Shown piece by piece: positions 1-7,048 of a stretch of 64,000 nt of DNA. The notes under the pieces are model-generated. The model saw only the letters and a list, made by a program, of their open reading frames with translations, ran no database searches and had not been told where the DNA came from. How positions within the stretch are numbered: position 1 is the stretch's first letter; each line of letters opens with the position of its first letter. This DNA is from Streptomyces sp. NBC_01116. GTDB taxonomy: Bacteria; Actinomycetota; Actinomycetes; Streptomycetales; Streptomycetaceae. A program made the position numbers and the translations under genes. Location of the stretch: assembly GCF_041435495.1 (NCBI RefSeq), contig NZ_CP108644.1, positions 4,139,501 to 4,203,500 on the forward strand, written 5' to 3'.

Positions 1-849
1 GTCTGCATGGCGGGCAACCCGTACACCGAGTCCGGCGAGCAGTTCCGCATCCCCGACATGCTCGCCAACCGGGCCGACGTCTGGAACCTCGGCGAAGTCC
101 TCAGCGGCCGGGACGACGTCTTCGCGCTGAGCTTCGTGGAGAACGCCCTGACCGCCAATCCGGTCCTCGCTCCGCTGGCCGCCCGGTCCCGGGACGACCT
201 GGCGCTGCTGGTGCGGCTGGCGGGCGGCAGCGACCCGGCAGCGCGGGCGGTGCACCTGGAACACCCTTACAGCGCAGCCGAGTTGGACCGCGTGCTGGCG
301 GTGCTGCGCCATCTGCTCACGGCCCGGGACACCGTGCTCGCGGTGAACGCGGCGTACATCGCCTCGGCCGCGCGGACGGACGCCACACGCACCGAGCCGC
401 CGTTCCGGCTCCAGGGCTCCTACCGCAACATGAACAAGATCGCCGAGCGGATCGTGCCCGTCATGAACGACGACGAACTGTCCGCCGTCGTCGACGACCA
501 CTACGCGGGCGAGGCCCAGACGCTCACCACGGGGGCCGAGGCGAACCTCCTCAAGCTGGCCGCCCTGCGCGGCACGCTCACCGCCGAACAGGCCGAGCGG
601 TGGGCGGCGATCACCGCGTCCTACGTCCGCACGCAGGCGCTCGGCGGCCCGGACGGCGACCCCATGACCCGGGCGGTGGCCGCGCTCGGTCTGCTCGCGG
701 ACCGGATGGCTGCGGTCGAGACGGCGATCCGGCGGGCGGCCGACCCCCGGCACCCGCCGACGGGCACCCAGGGAAGCGTGAACGGCGGAACGGTCAACGA
801 CCGGCCCGCCCCCGGCCGTCATGCGAAGATCACAAACGCTCCACACTGA
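1..849 (+). CDS. DNA repair ATPase, DUF3686 family (C-terminal part)
   Basis: This is the 3' end of a larger gene; the frame is open from base 1, so the Met at base 7 is taken as internal. The visible ~282 residues match what I recall of the C-terminal region of the large (about 1,600-1,700 aa) DUF3686/AAA 'DNA repair ATPase' proteins: the block IPDMLANRADVWNLGEVL near the left edge, then LQGSYRNMNKIAE and GEAQTLTTGAEANLLKLA. No Walker motif is visible, as expected if the AAA module lies upstream. The last ~35 residues are Pro/Gly-rich and look unconserved. The stop lies inside a short 10-bp tandem repeat. The cellular role is poorly defined; the family name implies nucleic-acid maintenance but the sequence does not show a substrate. 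Confidence 0.8.
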   Translation, partial: VCMAGNPYTESGEQFRIPDMLANRADVWNLGEVLSGRDDVFALSFVENALTANPVLAPLAARSRDDLALLVRLAGGSDPAARAVHLEHPYSAAELDRVLAVLRHLLTARDTVLAVNAAYIASAARTDATRTEPPFRLQGSYRNMNKIAERIVPVMNDDELSAVVDDHYAGEAQTLTTGAEANLLKLAALRGTLTAEQAERWAAITASYVRTQALGGPDGDPMTRAVAALGLLADRMAAVETAIRRAADPRHPPTGTQGSVNGGTVNDRPAPGRHAKITNAPH

Positions 850-885
850 TCGGGCCTGATCGGGCCCGATCGACCCTGATCGGGA
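846..885. repeat. 10-bp tandem repeat, four units
   Basis: Four consecutive 10-bp units of the form CTGATCGGGC, the third degenerate (CCGATCGACC), begin at the TGA stop of the upstream gene and run into the 60-bp gap before the next gene. GATC recurs in each unit. No function is evident. Confidence 0.7.
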
Positions 886-909
886 AGACCGAGCCGGAAG
901 GATCACGGC

Positions 910-2937
910 ATGCCGGGTTTCGTGCCTCCACTTCCTCAGCAGCCGGGACGGCCGCCGTCCTCCGGCCACATGATCGTCTGCGGTGACGACGCCCTGGCGC
1001 GCCGGCTCGCCGTGGAGTTGCGCTTCATCTACGGCGAACGGGTCACGCTGCTCCTGCCGCCCGGCCGGGACGCGAACAACCCCGAGACCCCGCTGACCCA
1101 ACGGGGCCGGGCAGCAGCCCTGTTCGGCCGGATGTCGGCGGCGATGAACCGCGCGGGCAACGGCAACGGGGCCACCGGCGGCAGCAGCGTCAGCGGGGCC
1201 GGGGGCAGCGGCGACACCAACGCCGGGGTCGAGGCCGTCCGCATCATGGAGGCGCCCGAGCCCTCCGACGACGTCCTGGAGGAGGCGGGCATCGACCGGG
1301 CCGCCGCCCTCGCGCTCGTCTACGACGACGACGAGCGCAACATCCGGGCCGCCCTGACCGCCCGTCGCCTCAACCCCCGTCTCCGGCTGGTGATCCGGCT
1401 CTACAACCGCAAGCTCGGCCAGCATCTGGAGGAGCTGCTCGACCAGGCGGCGGCCGTCGCCATGCCCGGCATCGACCCGGCGTTACTGGACGCCTCCACC
1501 ACGGTGCTGTCCGACGCCGACACCGCGGCCCCGTCCCTCGCCGCCACCGCCCTGACCGGCAGCAGCAAGATCATCCAGGCCGAGGGGCTGCTCCTGCGCG
1601 CCGCCGAGCGTCCGCCGCCGCGCCCCGGCGAGCGCGCCGAACCCGGCCTGTGCACCCTCGCCCTGCTCTCCTCCACCACCAACGACCCGGCGGGCGCCGA
1701 GGGTTCGGACAGCAGTGGCGACGAGGCCCCGCAGCTCCTGCCCGACGAACGCGCCGTCGCCGACGCGACCGGCCGGGGCACGGTGGTCCTCGAAGCGATC
1801 AGCCGCGCCGACCCGGCCCGGCCCGCGACCCGGATGGGCGGCAGGGGCGCACCGCTCGCCCAGATCTTCTCGCGCCGGCTGCGCTGGTCGGCCCTCGGCT
1901 TCGTGCTCGCCGCGGCCGCGCTGGTGATCGCCTCGCTGCTGACCACCAAGGACACCGCTCTCCACTCCGCCTATCTCACCGTCCTCGACCTGCTGGGCAT
2001 GAACGACCCGGCGGAGGGCGCGCCACCGGCCCGGCAGATCATCCAGATCCTCTCCGGCATCGCCGGTCTGCTCCTGCTGCCGCTGCTGATCGCCGCCGTC
2101 CTGGAGGCGTTCGGCACCCTGCGCACCGCGTCCTCGCTGCGCCGCCCGCCCCGCGGCCTCGGGGGGCACGTGGTGCTGCTGGGGCTCGGCAAGATCGGTA
2201 CGCGCGTCCTCGTACGCCTGCGGGAACTCGACATCCCCGTGGTCGTCGTCGAGGAGGACCCGGAGGCGCGCGGCATTCCTCTGGCCCGCTCCCTGCATGT
2301 GCCGACCGTCATCGGCGACGTCACCCAGGAGGGCGTCCTCGAAGCGGCCAAGATCTACCGCGCCCGCGCCCTCCTCGCACTCACCAGCATCGACACGACG
2401 AACCTCGAAGCGGCGCTGTACGCCCGGTCGGTGAAGCCGGACCTCAGGGTCGCGCTGCGGCTGTACGACGACGAGTTCGCCACCGCCGTCTACCGCACCC
2501 TGCGCACCGCGCACCCCGGGGCCCTGACCCGCTCCCGCTCGGTCTCCCATCTGGCCGCGCCCTCCTTCGCGGTCGCCATGATGGGGCGCCAGATCCTCGG
2601 CGCGGTCCCGGTCGAGCGCAAGGTCATGCTGTTCGCGGCCCTGGAGGTCGCGGGACACCCGCAGTTGGAGGGCCACACGGTCGAGCAGGCGTTCCGGGCG
2701 GGCGCCTGGCGGGTCCTGGCCATCGACACCACCCCGCCCGCCGACCGCAACCCGGATCTGGCGGCCCTGCCCCCGTTCGCCCCGGAGGGCGACGCTGCAC
2801 CGCCGCCCTCCGGCCTGGTCTGGGACCTGCACCCCGGCTACGTCCTGCGCGCCCAGGACCGGGTGGTGATCGCCGCCACCCGCCGGGGCCTCGCGGAGCT
2901 GCTGCGACGGCAGCGGTCGGTGGTGCCGAGGCGGTAG
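910..2937 (+). CDS. NAD-binding (RCK/TrkA-N) two-domain channel-like membrane protein
   Basis: A 675-aa protein with two nucleotide-binding modules around a membrane hairpin. Residues ~20-190 form a first Rossmann-like domain (HMIVCGDDALA, then LVYDDDERNIRAALTARRL), interrupted by a Gly/Ser insert. Two hydrophobic segments lie at ~327-345 and ~376-400. A second TrkA-N domain begins at ~420 with the GxGxxG motif LGLGKIG followed by VVVVEEDPEA. The layout resembles 2-TM potassium channels or CASTOR/POLLUX-type proteins with RCK domains, but the loop between the two helices has no TVGYG-like filter, so conduction is uncertain. The gene carries a TTA leucine codon at 1483-1485 (codon 192), suggesting bldA dependence. 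A hairpin at 2967-2989 ends the transcript. Confidence 0.75.
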   Translation: MPGFVPPLPQQPGRPPSSGHMIVCGDDALARRLAVELRFIYGERVTLLLPPGRDANNPETPLTQRGRAAALFGRMSAAMNRAGNGNGATGGSSVSGAGGSGDTNAGVEAVRIMEAPEPSDDVLEEAGIDRAAALALVYDDDERNIRAALTARRLNPRLRLVIRLYNRKLGQHLEELLDQAAAVAMPGIDPALLDASTTVLSDADTAAPSLAATALTGSSKIIQAEGLLLRAAERPPPRPGERAEPGLCTLALLSSTTNDPAGAEGSDSSGDEAPQLLPDERAVADATGRGTVVLEAISRADPARPATRMGGRGAPLAQIFSRRLRWSALGFVLAAAALVIASLLTTKDTALHSAYLTVLDLLGMNDPAEGAPPARQIIQILSGIAGLLLLPLLIAAVLEAFGTLRTASSLRRPPRGLGGHVVLLGLGKIGTRVLVRLRELDIPVVVVEEDPEARGIPLARSLHVPTVIGDVTQEGVLEAAKIYRARALLALTSIDTTNLEAALYARSVKPDLRVALRLYDDEFATAVYRTLRTAHPGALTRSRSVSHLAAPSFAVAMMGRQILGAVPVERKVMLFAALEVAGHPQLEGHTVEQAFRAGAWRVLAIDTTPPADRNPDLAALPPFAPEGDAAPPPSGLVWDLHPGYVLRAQDRVVIAATRRGLAELLRRQRSVVPRR

Positions 2938-2966
2938 GGGCGCCGGGCCGGCAGCGGCCCGCCGAC

Positions 2967-2989
2967 ACCCGGCAACCGGATTGCCGGGT
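2967..2989. terminator. bidirectional hairpin between convergent genes
   Basis: A perfect 9-bp stem, ACCCGGCAA pairing with TTGCCGGGT around a 5-nt loop, sits between the channel-like gene (+) and trpS (-). It could end both transcripts. Confidence 0.65.
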
Positions 2990-3008
2990 TGCCGCGCTCG
3001 GCTACCGG

Positions 3009-4076
3009 CTACCGGAACGCTCCCATCGCCTGCCGCACCTCGTCCAGCGTGGCCTCCGCAAGCGCGTTCGCCCGCTCGTTGCCCGCACGGAGCACCGAAC
3101 GCACGTACGTCAGGTCCTTCGCGTACTCCGCCCGCCGGGCCCGGAAGGGGGCCAGGTGGCCGTTGACCGCGTCGGTCACCGTCCGCTTGAGAGCGGCGGC
3201 TCCGCCGTCGCCGATCTCCGCCGCGACCTCGTGCGGGTCCCGCTCCAGGGAGAGGGCGGCCAGCAGGACCAGCGACGAGACGTTGGGGCGGGCGTCGGGG
3301 TCGTAGGTGATGTGCCGGTCGGCGTCCGTGGTCGCACCCTTGATGAGACGGGCCGTCTCGTCGGCGGTGGCGCCGAGCGGCACGGAGTTGGCCCGGCTCT
3401 TGCTCATCTTCGTGCCGTCCGTGCCGAGCAGCAGGGGCGCGGCGGAGAGCATGATGTCCGGTTCCTGAAAGACGTCGCCGTACCGCTCGTTGAAGCGGCG
3501 GGCGATCGTCCGGGTGACCTCCAGGTGGGGCGCCTGGTCCCGGCCGACCGGAACCAGGTTTCCCTTGCAGGACAGGATGTCGGCGGCCTGGTGGACCGGA
3601 TAGGTGAGCATCAGCCCGCTGACCGTGGACTGCCGGGAGTGCGCGATCTCGTCCTTGACCGTGGGGTTGCGGTTCAGCTCCGCGACGGAGACGAGGCTGA
3701 GGAAGGGCAGCATGAGCTGGTTGAGCGCGGGGACGGCGCTGTGGCAGAAGACGGTGGACCGGGCGGGGTCGATACCGAGAGCCAGATAGTCCAGGAGCAG
3801 CCCGTCGGTGTACTCCCCCAGCCGCTCCGCGGTGTCCCGGTCGGTGATCACCTGGTAGTCGGGGATGAGGACGACGACGTCCACGCCGAGGTTCTGGAGG
3901 CGGACCCGGTTGAGCAGGGAGCCGAAGTAGTGGCCGAGGTGGAGGGGGCCGGTGGGGCGGTCCCCGGTGAGGACCCGGAAGCTGCCGGGGTCCTGGGCGA
4001 TGCGGCTCTCCAGCCCGGTGCTGTGGGGCTCGGGGCTGTGGGGCTCGGCGGTGGTCGTGGTCGCGGTCGTGGTCAT
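3009..4076 (-). CDS. trpS: tryptophanyl-tRNA synthetase
   Basis: A 355-aa class I aminoacyl-tRNA synthetase that charges tRNA-Trp in the cytoplasm. The HIGH-type signature PLHLGHY is at residues 44-50 and the KMSKS signature (TKMSKS) at 223-227. The first ~20 residues are a Thr/Pro/His-rich extension. The ATG at 4076 is preceded by a GAGGAGAG ribosome site. The 5' region holds a tryptophan leader peptide, mutually exclusive hairpins and a U-tract terminator, so transcription should rise when charged tRNA-Trp falls. That arrangement is known for the auxiliary, indolmycin-resistant trpRS1 of S. coelicolor, so this may be the inducible paralogue rather than the housekeeping one. The choice between the two is inference. 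Confidence 0.93.
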   Translation of the reverse strand: MTTTATTTTAEPHSPEPHSTGLESRIAQDPGSFRVLTGDRPTGPLHLGHYFGSLLNRVRLQNLGVDVVVLIPDYQVITDRDTAERLGEYTDGLLLDYLALGIDPARSTVFCHSAVPALNQLMLPFLSLVSVAELNRNPTVKDEIAHSRQSTVSGLMLTYPVHQAADILSCKGNLVPVGRDQAPHLEVTRTIARRFNERYGDVFQEPDIMLSAAPLLLGTDGTKMSKSRANSVPLGATADETARLIKGATTDADRHITYDPDARPNVSSLVLLAALSLERDPHEVAAEIGDGGAAALKRTVTDAVNGHLAPFRARRAEYAKDLTYVRSVLRAGNERANALAEATLDEVRQAMGAFR

Positions 4077-4182
4077 GGTGGGTGTCTCTCCTCGCGTGAG
4101 TGATACGTGAGGGACGGCCCCGCCGGTGAGCGCCGCTGCCGCGCTCCGTCTTCCGCGTTCGCGCCGTACGAGGGCAGCGAAA

Positions 4183-4207
4183 AGGGCCGTCCATGTCGAA
4201 CGGCCCT
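4183..4207 (-). terminator. trpS attenuator terminator hairpin
   Basis: On the minus strand AGGGCCGT pairs perfectly with ACGGCCCT (8 bp, 9-nt loop), and a TTTT tract follows. It lies about 107 nt upstream of the trpS start and about 28 nt after the leader-peptide stop, the correct place for a 3:4 attenuator stem. Confidence 0.85.
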
Positions 4208-4234
4208 GGTTCCGTGCAGATGCGGTGGCCGCTC

Positions 4235-4276
4235 CTAGGAGGAGCGCCACCAGTTTCGGCACAGGACGGAGGTCAT
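4235..4276 (-). CDS. trpS leader peptide (13 aa, tandem Trp)
   Basis: The short reading frame ATG...TAG on the minus strand encodes MTSVLCRNWWRSS. The two adjacent Trp codons (4252-4247) sit in the first arm of a hairpin that competes with the antiterminator. A candidate -10 element TACACT (4288-4283) ends 7 nt before the ATG, so the message is probably leaderless and the peptide translated from its first base. No Shine-Dalgarno sequence is visible, consistent with that. The product has no expected function beyond sensing Trp-tRNA supply. Confidence 0.82.
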   Translation of the reverse strand: MTSVLCRNWWRSS

Positions 4277-4443
4277 GGGCCGAGTGTAGCGGCCCCGCCT
4301 GCGGCGGGCAGCGCCCGAAGCGGACGTGGAATAGGCAGGAGGGGGGTCCCGTTGTAGGGTGTAGTTCAACGTTCAACCAAATCGGCCAGGGGCTCCGGAC
4401 CAGAGCTTCGGACCCACGGCCGGGACTCAGGAAGGCGGACGCC

Positions 4444-5601
4444 ATGCAGTTCGGGATCTTCACCGTCGGGGACGTCACGACCGACCCGACCACCGGCCGG
4501 ACCCCCACCGAGAACGAGCGGATCAAGGCGACCCTGGCCATCGCGCAGAAGGCCGAAGAGGTCGGCCTGGACGTCTTCGCGACCGGCGAGCACCACAACC
4601 CGCCGTTCGTCCCGTCCTCCCCGACGACGACCCTCGGTTACATCGCCGCCCGCACCGAGAACCTCATCCTCTCCACCTCCACCACGCTGATCACCACCAA
4701 CGACCCGGTGAAGATCGCCGAGGACTTCGCCACCCTCCAGCACCTCGCGGACGGCCGCGTCGACCTGATGATGGGCCGGGGCAACACCGGACCGGTCTAC
4801 CCCTGGTTCGGCAAGGACATCCGCCAGGGCATCCCGATGGCCATCGAGAACTACGCCCTGCTGCACAAGCTGTGGCGCGAGGACGTCGTGGACTGGGAGG
4901 GCAAGTTCCGGACGCCGCTCCAGTCCTTCACCGCCACCCCGCGCCCGCTGGACGGCGTCCCGCCGTTCGTCTGGCACGGCTCCATCCGCTCCCCCGAGAT
5001 CGCCGAGCAGGCCGCGTACTACGGCGACGGCTTCTTCCACAACAACATCTTCTGGCCCATGGAGCACACGAGGAAGATGGTCGACCTCTACCGGCGCCGC
5101 TACGCCCACTACGGGCACGGCACCGCCGACCAGGCCATCGTCGGACTCGGCGGCCAGGTGTTCATGCGCAGGAACTCGCAGGACGCGGTACGGGAGTTCC
5201 GCCCGTACTTCGACAACGCGCCGGTCTACGGCCACGGCCCGTCCCTGGAGGACTTCACCCGCGAGACCCCGCTGACCGTGGGCTCCCCGCAGGAGGTCAT
5301 CGAGCGGACGCTGTCCTTCCGGGACGCGGTCGGCGACTACCAGCGCCAGCTGTTCCTGATGGACCACGCGGGGCTCCCGCTGAAGACGGTCCTGGAGCAG
5401 CTCGACATCCTCGGCGAGGAAGTCGTGCCGGTGCTGCGCAAGGAGTTCGCCAACCTGCGGCCCGCCGGAGTGCCGGAGTCCGCTCCCGTCCACCCGGCGG
5501 TCGCCGCGGCCCGCGCCACCAGCACCAGCACCAGCACCAGCACCAGCACCACCAATGGCACTGCCAACACCACCGACACCACCGAGCAGAAGGAGGCCTG
5601 A
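4444..5601 (+). CDS. CE1758-type FMN-dependent luciferase-like monooxygenase
   Basis: A 385-aa TIM-barrel flavin monooxygenase of the bacterial luciferase superfamily. It begins MQFGIFTVGDV and carries the typical TGEHHNPPF, STSTTLITTNDPVKIAEDFATLQHL-like and MMGRGNTGPVYPWFG blocks. The ATG at 4444 is chosen because it opens the conserved first beta-strand. The next gene is an FMN reductase 5 bp downstream, so the two form a two-component system in which the reductase supplies FMNH2. The substrate is unknown. The last ~30 residues are a Thr/Ser tail from a hexanucleotide repeat, beyond the catalytic fold. TTCAAC direct repeats at 4363-4375 in the promoter region may be a regulator site. Confidence 0.85.
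   Translation: MQFGIFTVGDVTTDPTTGRTPTENERIKATLAIAQKAEEVGLDVFATGEHHNPPFVPSSPTTTLGYIAARTENLILSTSTTLITTNDPVKIAEDFATLQHLADGRVDLMMGRGNTGPVYPWFGKDIRQGIPMAIENYALLHKLWREDVVDWEGKFRTPLQSFTATPRPLDGVPPFVWHGSIRSPEIAEQAAYYGDGFFHNNIFWPMEHTRKMVDLYRRRYAHYGHGTADQAIVGLGGQVFMRRNSQDAVREFRPYFDNAPVYGHGPSLEDFTRETPLTVGSPQEVIERTLSFRDAVGDYQRQLFLMDHAGLPLKTVLEQLDILGEEVVPVLRKEFANLRPAGVPESAPVHPAVAAARATSTSTSTSTSTTNGTANTTDTTEQKEA
5521..5550 (+). repeat. hexanucleotide microsatellite (AGCACC)x5
   Basis: Five perfect AGCACC units in frame encode alternating Ser-Thr in the C-terminal tail of the luciferase-like monooxygenase. Length changes would stay in frame and alter only the tail. Confidence 0.9.
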
Positions 5602-5606
5602 CCTCG

Positions 5607-6266
5607 ATGTTCGCCACCACCCCGCTGCGCGTCGTCGCCGTCTCGGCCGGGCTCAGCCAGCCGTCCTCCACCCGGCTGCTGGCCGACCGGCTGGCCGCCG
5701 CCACCCGCGAGCGCCTCGCGGCCGAGCAGGACCGGAACGTCGAGGTCCAGGTCATCGAGGTCCGCGACCTCGCCGTGGACATCGCCCACCACCTGCTCAG
5801 CGGCTTCCCCTCGGCCGCGCTGCGGGAAGCGCTCGACGCGGTGACGGAGGCCGACGGGCTGATCGCCGTGACGCCGGTCTTCACCGCCTCGTACAGCGGT
5901 CTGTTCAAGTCGTTCTTCGACCTGGTCGACAACACCGCGCTGACCGGCAAGCCCGTCGTGATCGCCGCGACGGGCGGGACGGCCCGGCACTCGCTGGTCC
6001 TGGAGCACGCGCTGCGTCCGCTCTTCGCCTACCTGCGGGCCGTCACCGTGCCCACCTCCGTCTACGCGGCCTCGGAGGACTGGGGCTCCTCGGGCGACGA
6101 GTACACCGAGGGCCTGCCGTCCCGGATCCGGCGCGCCGGCGGCGAGCTGGCCTCCGCGGTCCTGGGCCGTACGGTCTCCGGGGCCTCCCGGACCCCGGGT
6201 CTGGACGACGGGGAGGACGCGATCGTCCCGTTCGAGCAGCAGCTCGCGGACCTGCGGCTGGACTGA
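5607..6266 (+). CDS. CE1759-type FMN reductase
   Basis: A 219-aa NAD(P)H-dependent FMN reductase with a flavodoxin-like fold. The N-terminus carries VVAVSAGLSQPSSTRLLAD, the phosphate-binding loop of this family, and TPVFTASYSGLFKSFFDLVD is the second flavin-contacting segment. An AAGGAGG ribosome site (5590-5596) overlaps the end of the upstream monooxygenase gene, giving tight coupling and a clear ATG at 5607. It should deliver reduced FMN to the neighbouring luciferase-like enzyme. A strong hairpin follows the stop. Confidence 0.88.
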   Translation: MFATTPLRVVAVSAGLSQPSSTRLLADRLAAATRERLAAEQDRNVEVQVIEVRDLAVDIAHHLLSGFPSAALREALDAVTEADGLIAVTPVFTASYSGLFKSFFDLVDNTALTGKPVVIAATGGTARHSLVLEHALRPLFAYLRAVTVPTSVYAASEDWGSSGDEYTEGLPSRIRRAGGELASAVLGRTVSGASRTPGLDDGEDAIVPFEQQLADLRLD

Positions 6267-6270
6267 TGCC

Positions 6271-6301
6271 GAGGGGGCGGTTCCCACCGCCCCGCCCCCT
6301 C
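6271..6301 (+). terminator. hairpin after FMN reductase
   Basis: GAGGGGGCGG pairs perfectly with CCGCCCCCTC (10 bp, 11-nt loop) directly after the stop and is followed by TTGTCC. It separates the monooxygenase operon from the stress-protein gene. Confidence 0.65.
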
Positions 6302-6401
6302 TTGTCCGATGTGACTACAGTGAGATCAAACGCTGTACAAGCGGGACAGAACAGGACCGCGCTGTACGGACGTATCGGGCTGTACCGAGCTGGAGGCAGA
6401 T

Positions 6402-6824
6402 ATGGGCAGGATCGTTGTGGGCGTCGACGGCTCCGACTCCTCGATCAAGGCGCTGCACTGGGCCGTGCGCCAGGCCGAGCTGACCGGCGCCACGGTGGAG
6501 GCCGTGAACAGCTGGGAGTACCCCGCCACCAGCTGGGCGTCGATGATGCCGGGCATGCCGGAGGACTTCGACCCGCAGGCCCTGGCCACCGTCTCCCTCA
6601 CCGAGGCCCTGGAGGAGGCCCTCGGTGCCGAGGGGGCCGCCGCGGTCAGCAAGGTCGTGGTCATCGGCAATCCGGCCCAGGCCCTGCTCGACCGCGCCCA
6701 GGGCGCCGACCTGCTCGTCGTGGGAGCCCGTGGCCACACCGGCCTGAAGGCCACCCTGCTCGGCTCGGTCAGCCTCCACGTCACCCAGCACGCGCCGTGC
6801 CCGGTGACGGTCGTACGCGACTGA
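6402..6824 (+). CDS. universal stress protein (UspA family)
   Basis: A 140-aa single-domain Usp. It starts with the typical strand IVVGVDGSDSSIKAL and has the ATP-binding signature G-x2-G-x9-G-S near the C-terminus (GARGHTGLKATLLGS, about residues 109-123). Length is normal for one Usp domain. It stands alone, downstream of a terminator; its upstream region holds three GCTGTAC copies (6332, 6361, 6379) that could be a regulator site. A GGAGG site precedes the ATG. The stop codon is the start of a 27-bp tandem repeat array. Such proteins act in the cytoplasm in stress adaptation; the ligand is inferred from the motif. Confidence 0.92.
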   Translation: MGRIVVGVDGSDSSIKALHWAVRQAELTGATVEAVNSWEYPATSWASMMPGMPEDFDPQALATVSLTEALEEALGAEGAAAVSKVVVIGNPAQALLDRAQGADLLVVGARGHTGLKATLLGSVSLHVTQHAPCPVTVVRD

Positions 6825-7008
6825 GCCGCCGCAGCCGTCGTACCCGGCTGAGCACGCCCAGCGGTCGCAGGCGACCGAGCCGTCCCCCGGTGGTCTGCGA
6901 CTGAGCCGTCTCCGCGATCACACGCGACTGAGCCGTCTCCGCGGTCGCACGCGACTGAGCCGCCGCAGCCGTCGCACGCGGGTGAGCCGTGTCCGCGGTG
7001 GGCAACGA
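6821..7008 (+). repeat. 27-bp tandem repeat array, seven units
   Basis: Seven consecutive units, six of 27 bp and one of 26 bp, begin at 6821, 6848, 6875, 6901, 6928, 6955 and 6982. The consensus opens CTGAGCCGTCTCCGCGGTCG. The first unit contains the TGA stop of the stress-protein gene, so the array looks like an expansion of the gene's own 3' end. Units 4 and 5 are nearly identical, consistent with recent duplication. It fills most of the 224-bp gap to the next gene. No strong hairpin or open frame explains it. Confidence 0.88.
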
Positions 7009-7048
7009 CGGAGGGGCCGTTGTCAGTGGGTGCTCCTATCGTGTGGTC

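Larger units (their letters stand above)
4183..4276 (-). promoter_or_regulatory. ribosome-mediated tryptophan attenuator of trpS
   Basis: Segments in order on the minus strand. Segment 1 (4251-4241, GGTGGCGCTCC) contains most of the tandem Trp codons. Segment 2 (4235-4224, GGAGCGGCCACC) is its complement with one extra base. Segments 3 and 4 form the terminator at 4207-4183. Within segment 2, GAGCGGCC (4234-4227) can instead pair with GGCCGTTC (4205-4198) of segment 3, giving an 8-bp antiterminator with one G-U pair. A ribosome stalled at the Trp codons would mask segment 1, favour 2:3 pairing and allow readthrough into trpS. The design matches classic amino-acid attenuation and the mechanism known for S. 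coelicolor trpRS1. Confidence 0.85.

Noticed and set aside
1483-4194. A 903-codon open frame on the minus strand opposite the channel-like gene and trpS
   Set aside because: It is a GC-rich shadow frame; low-complexity Arg/Pro/Gly composition, and it crosses real genes in another frame.
4077-4443. T-box riboswitch upstream of trpS
   Set aside because: No T-box consensus (TGGNACCGCG) or specifier stem; the leader peptide with tandem Trp explains the structure better.
6821-7008. CRISPR array
   Set aside because: Units are contiguous, with no spacers between them, and no cas genes are present.
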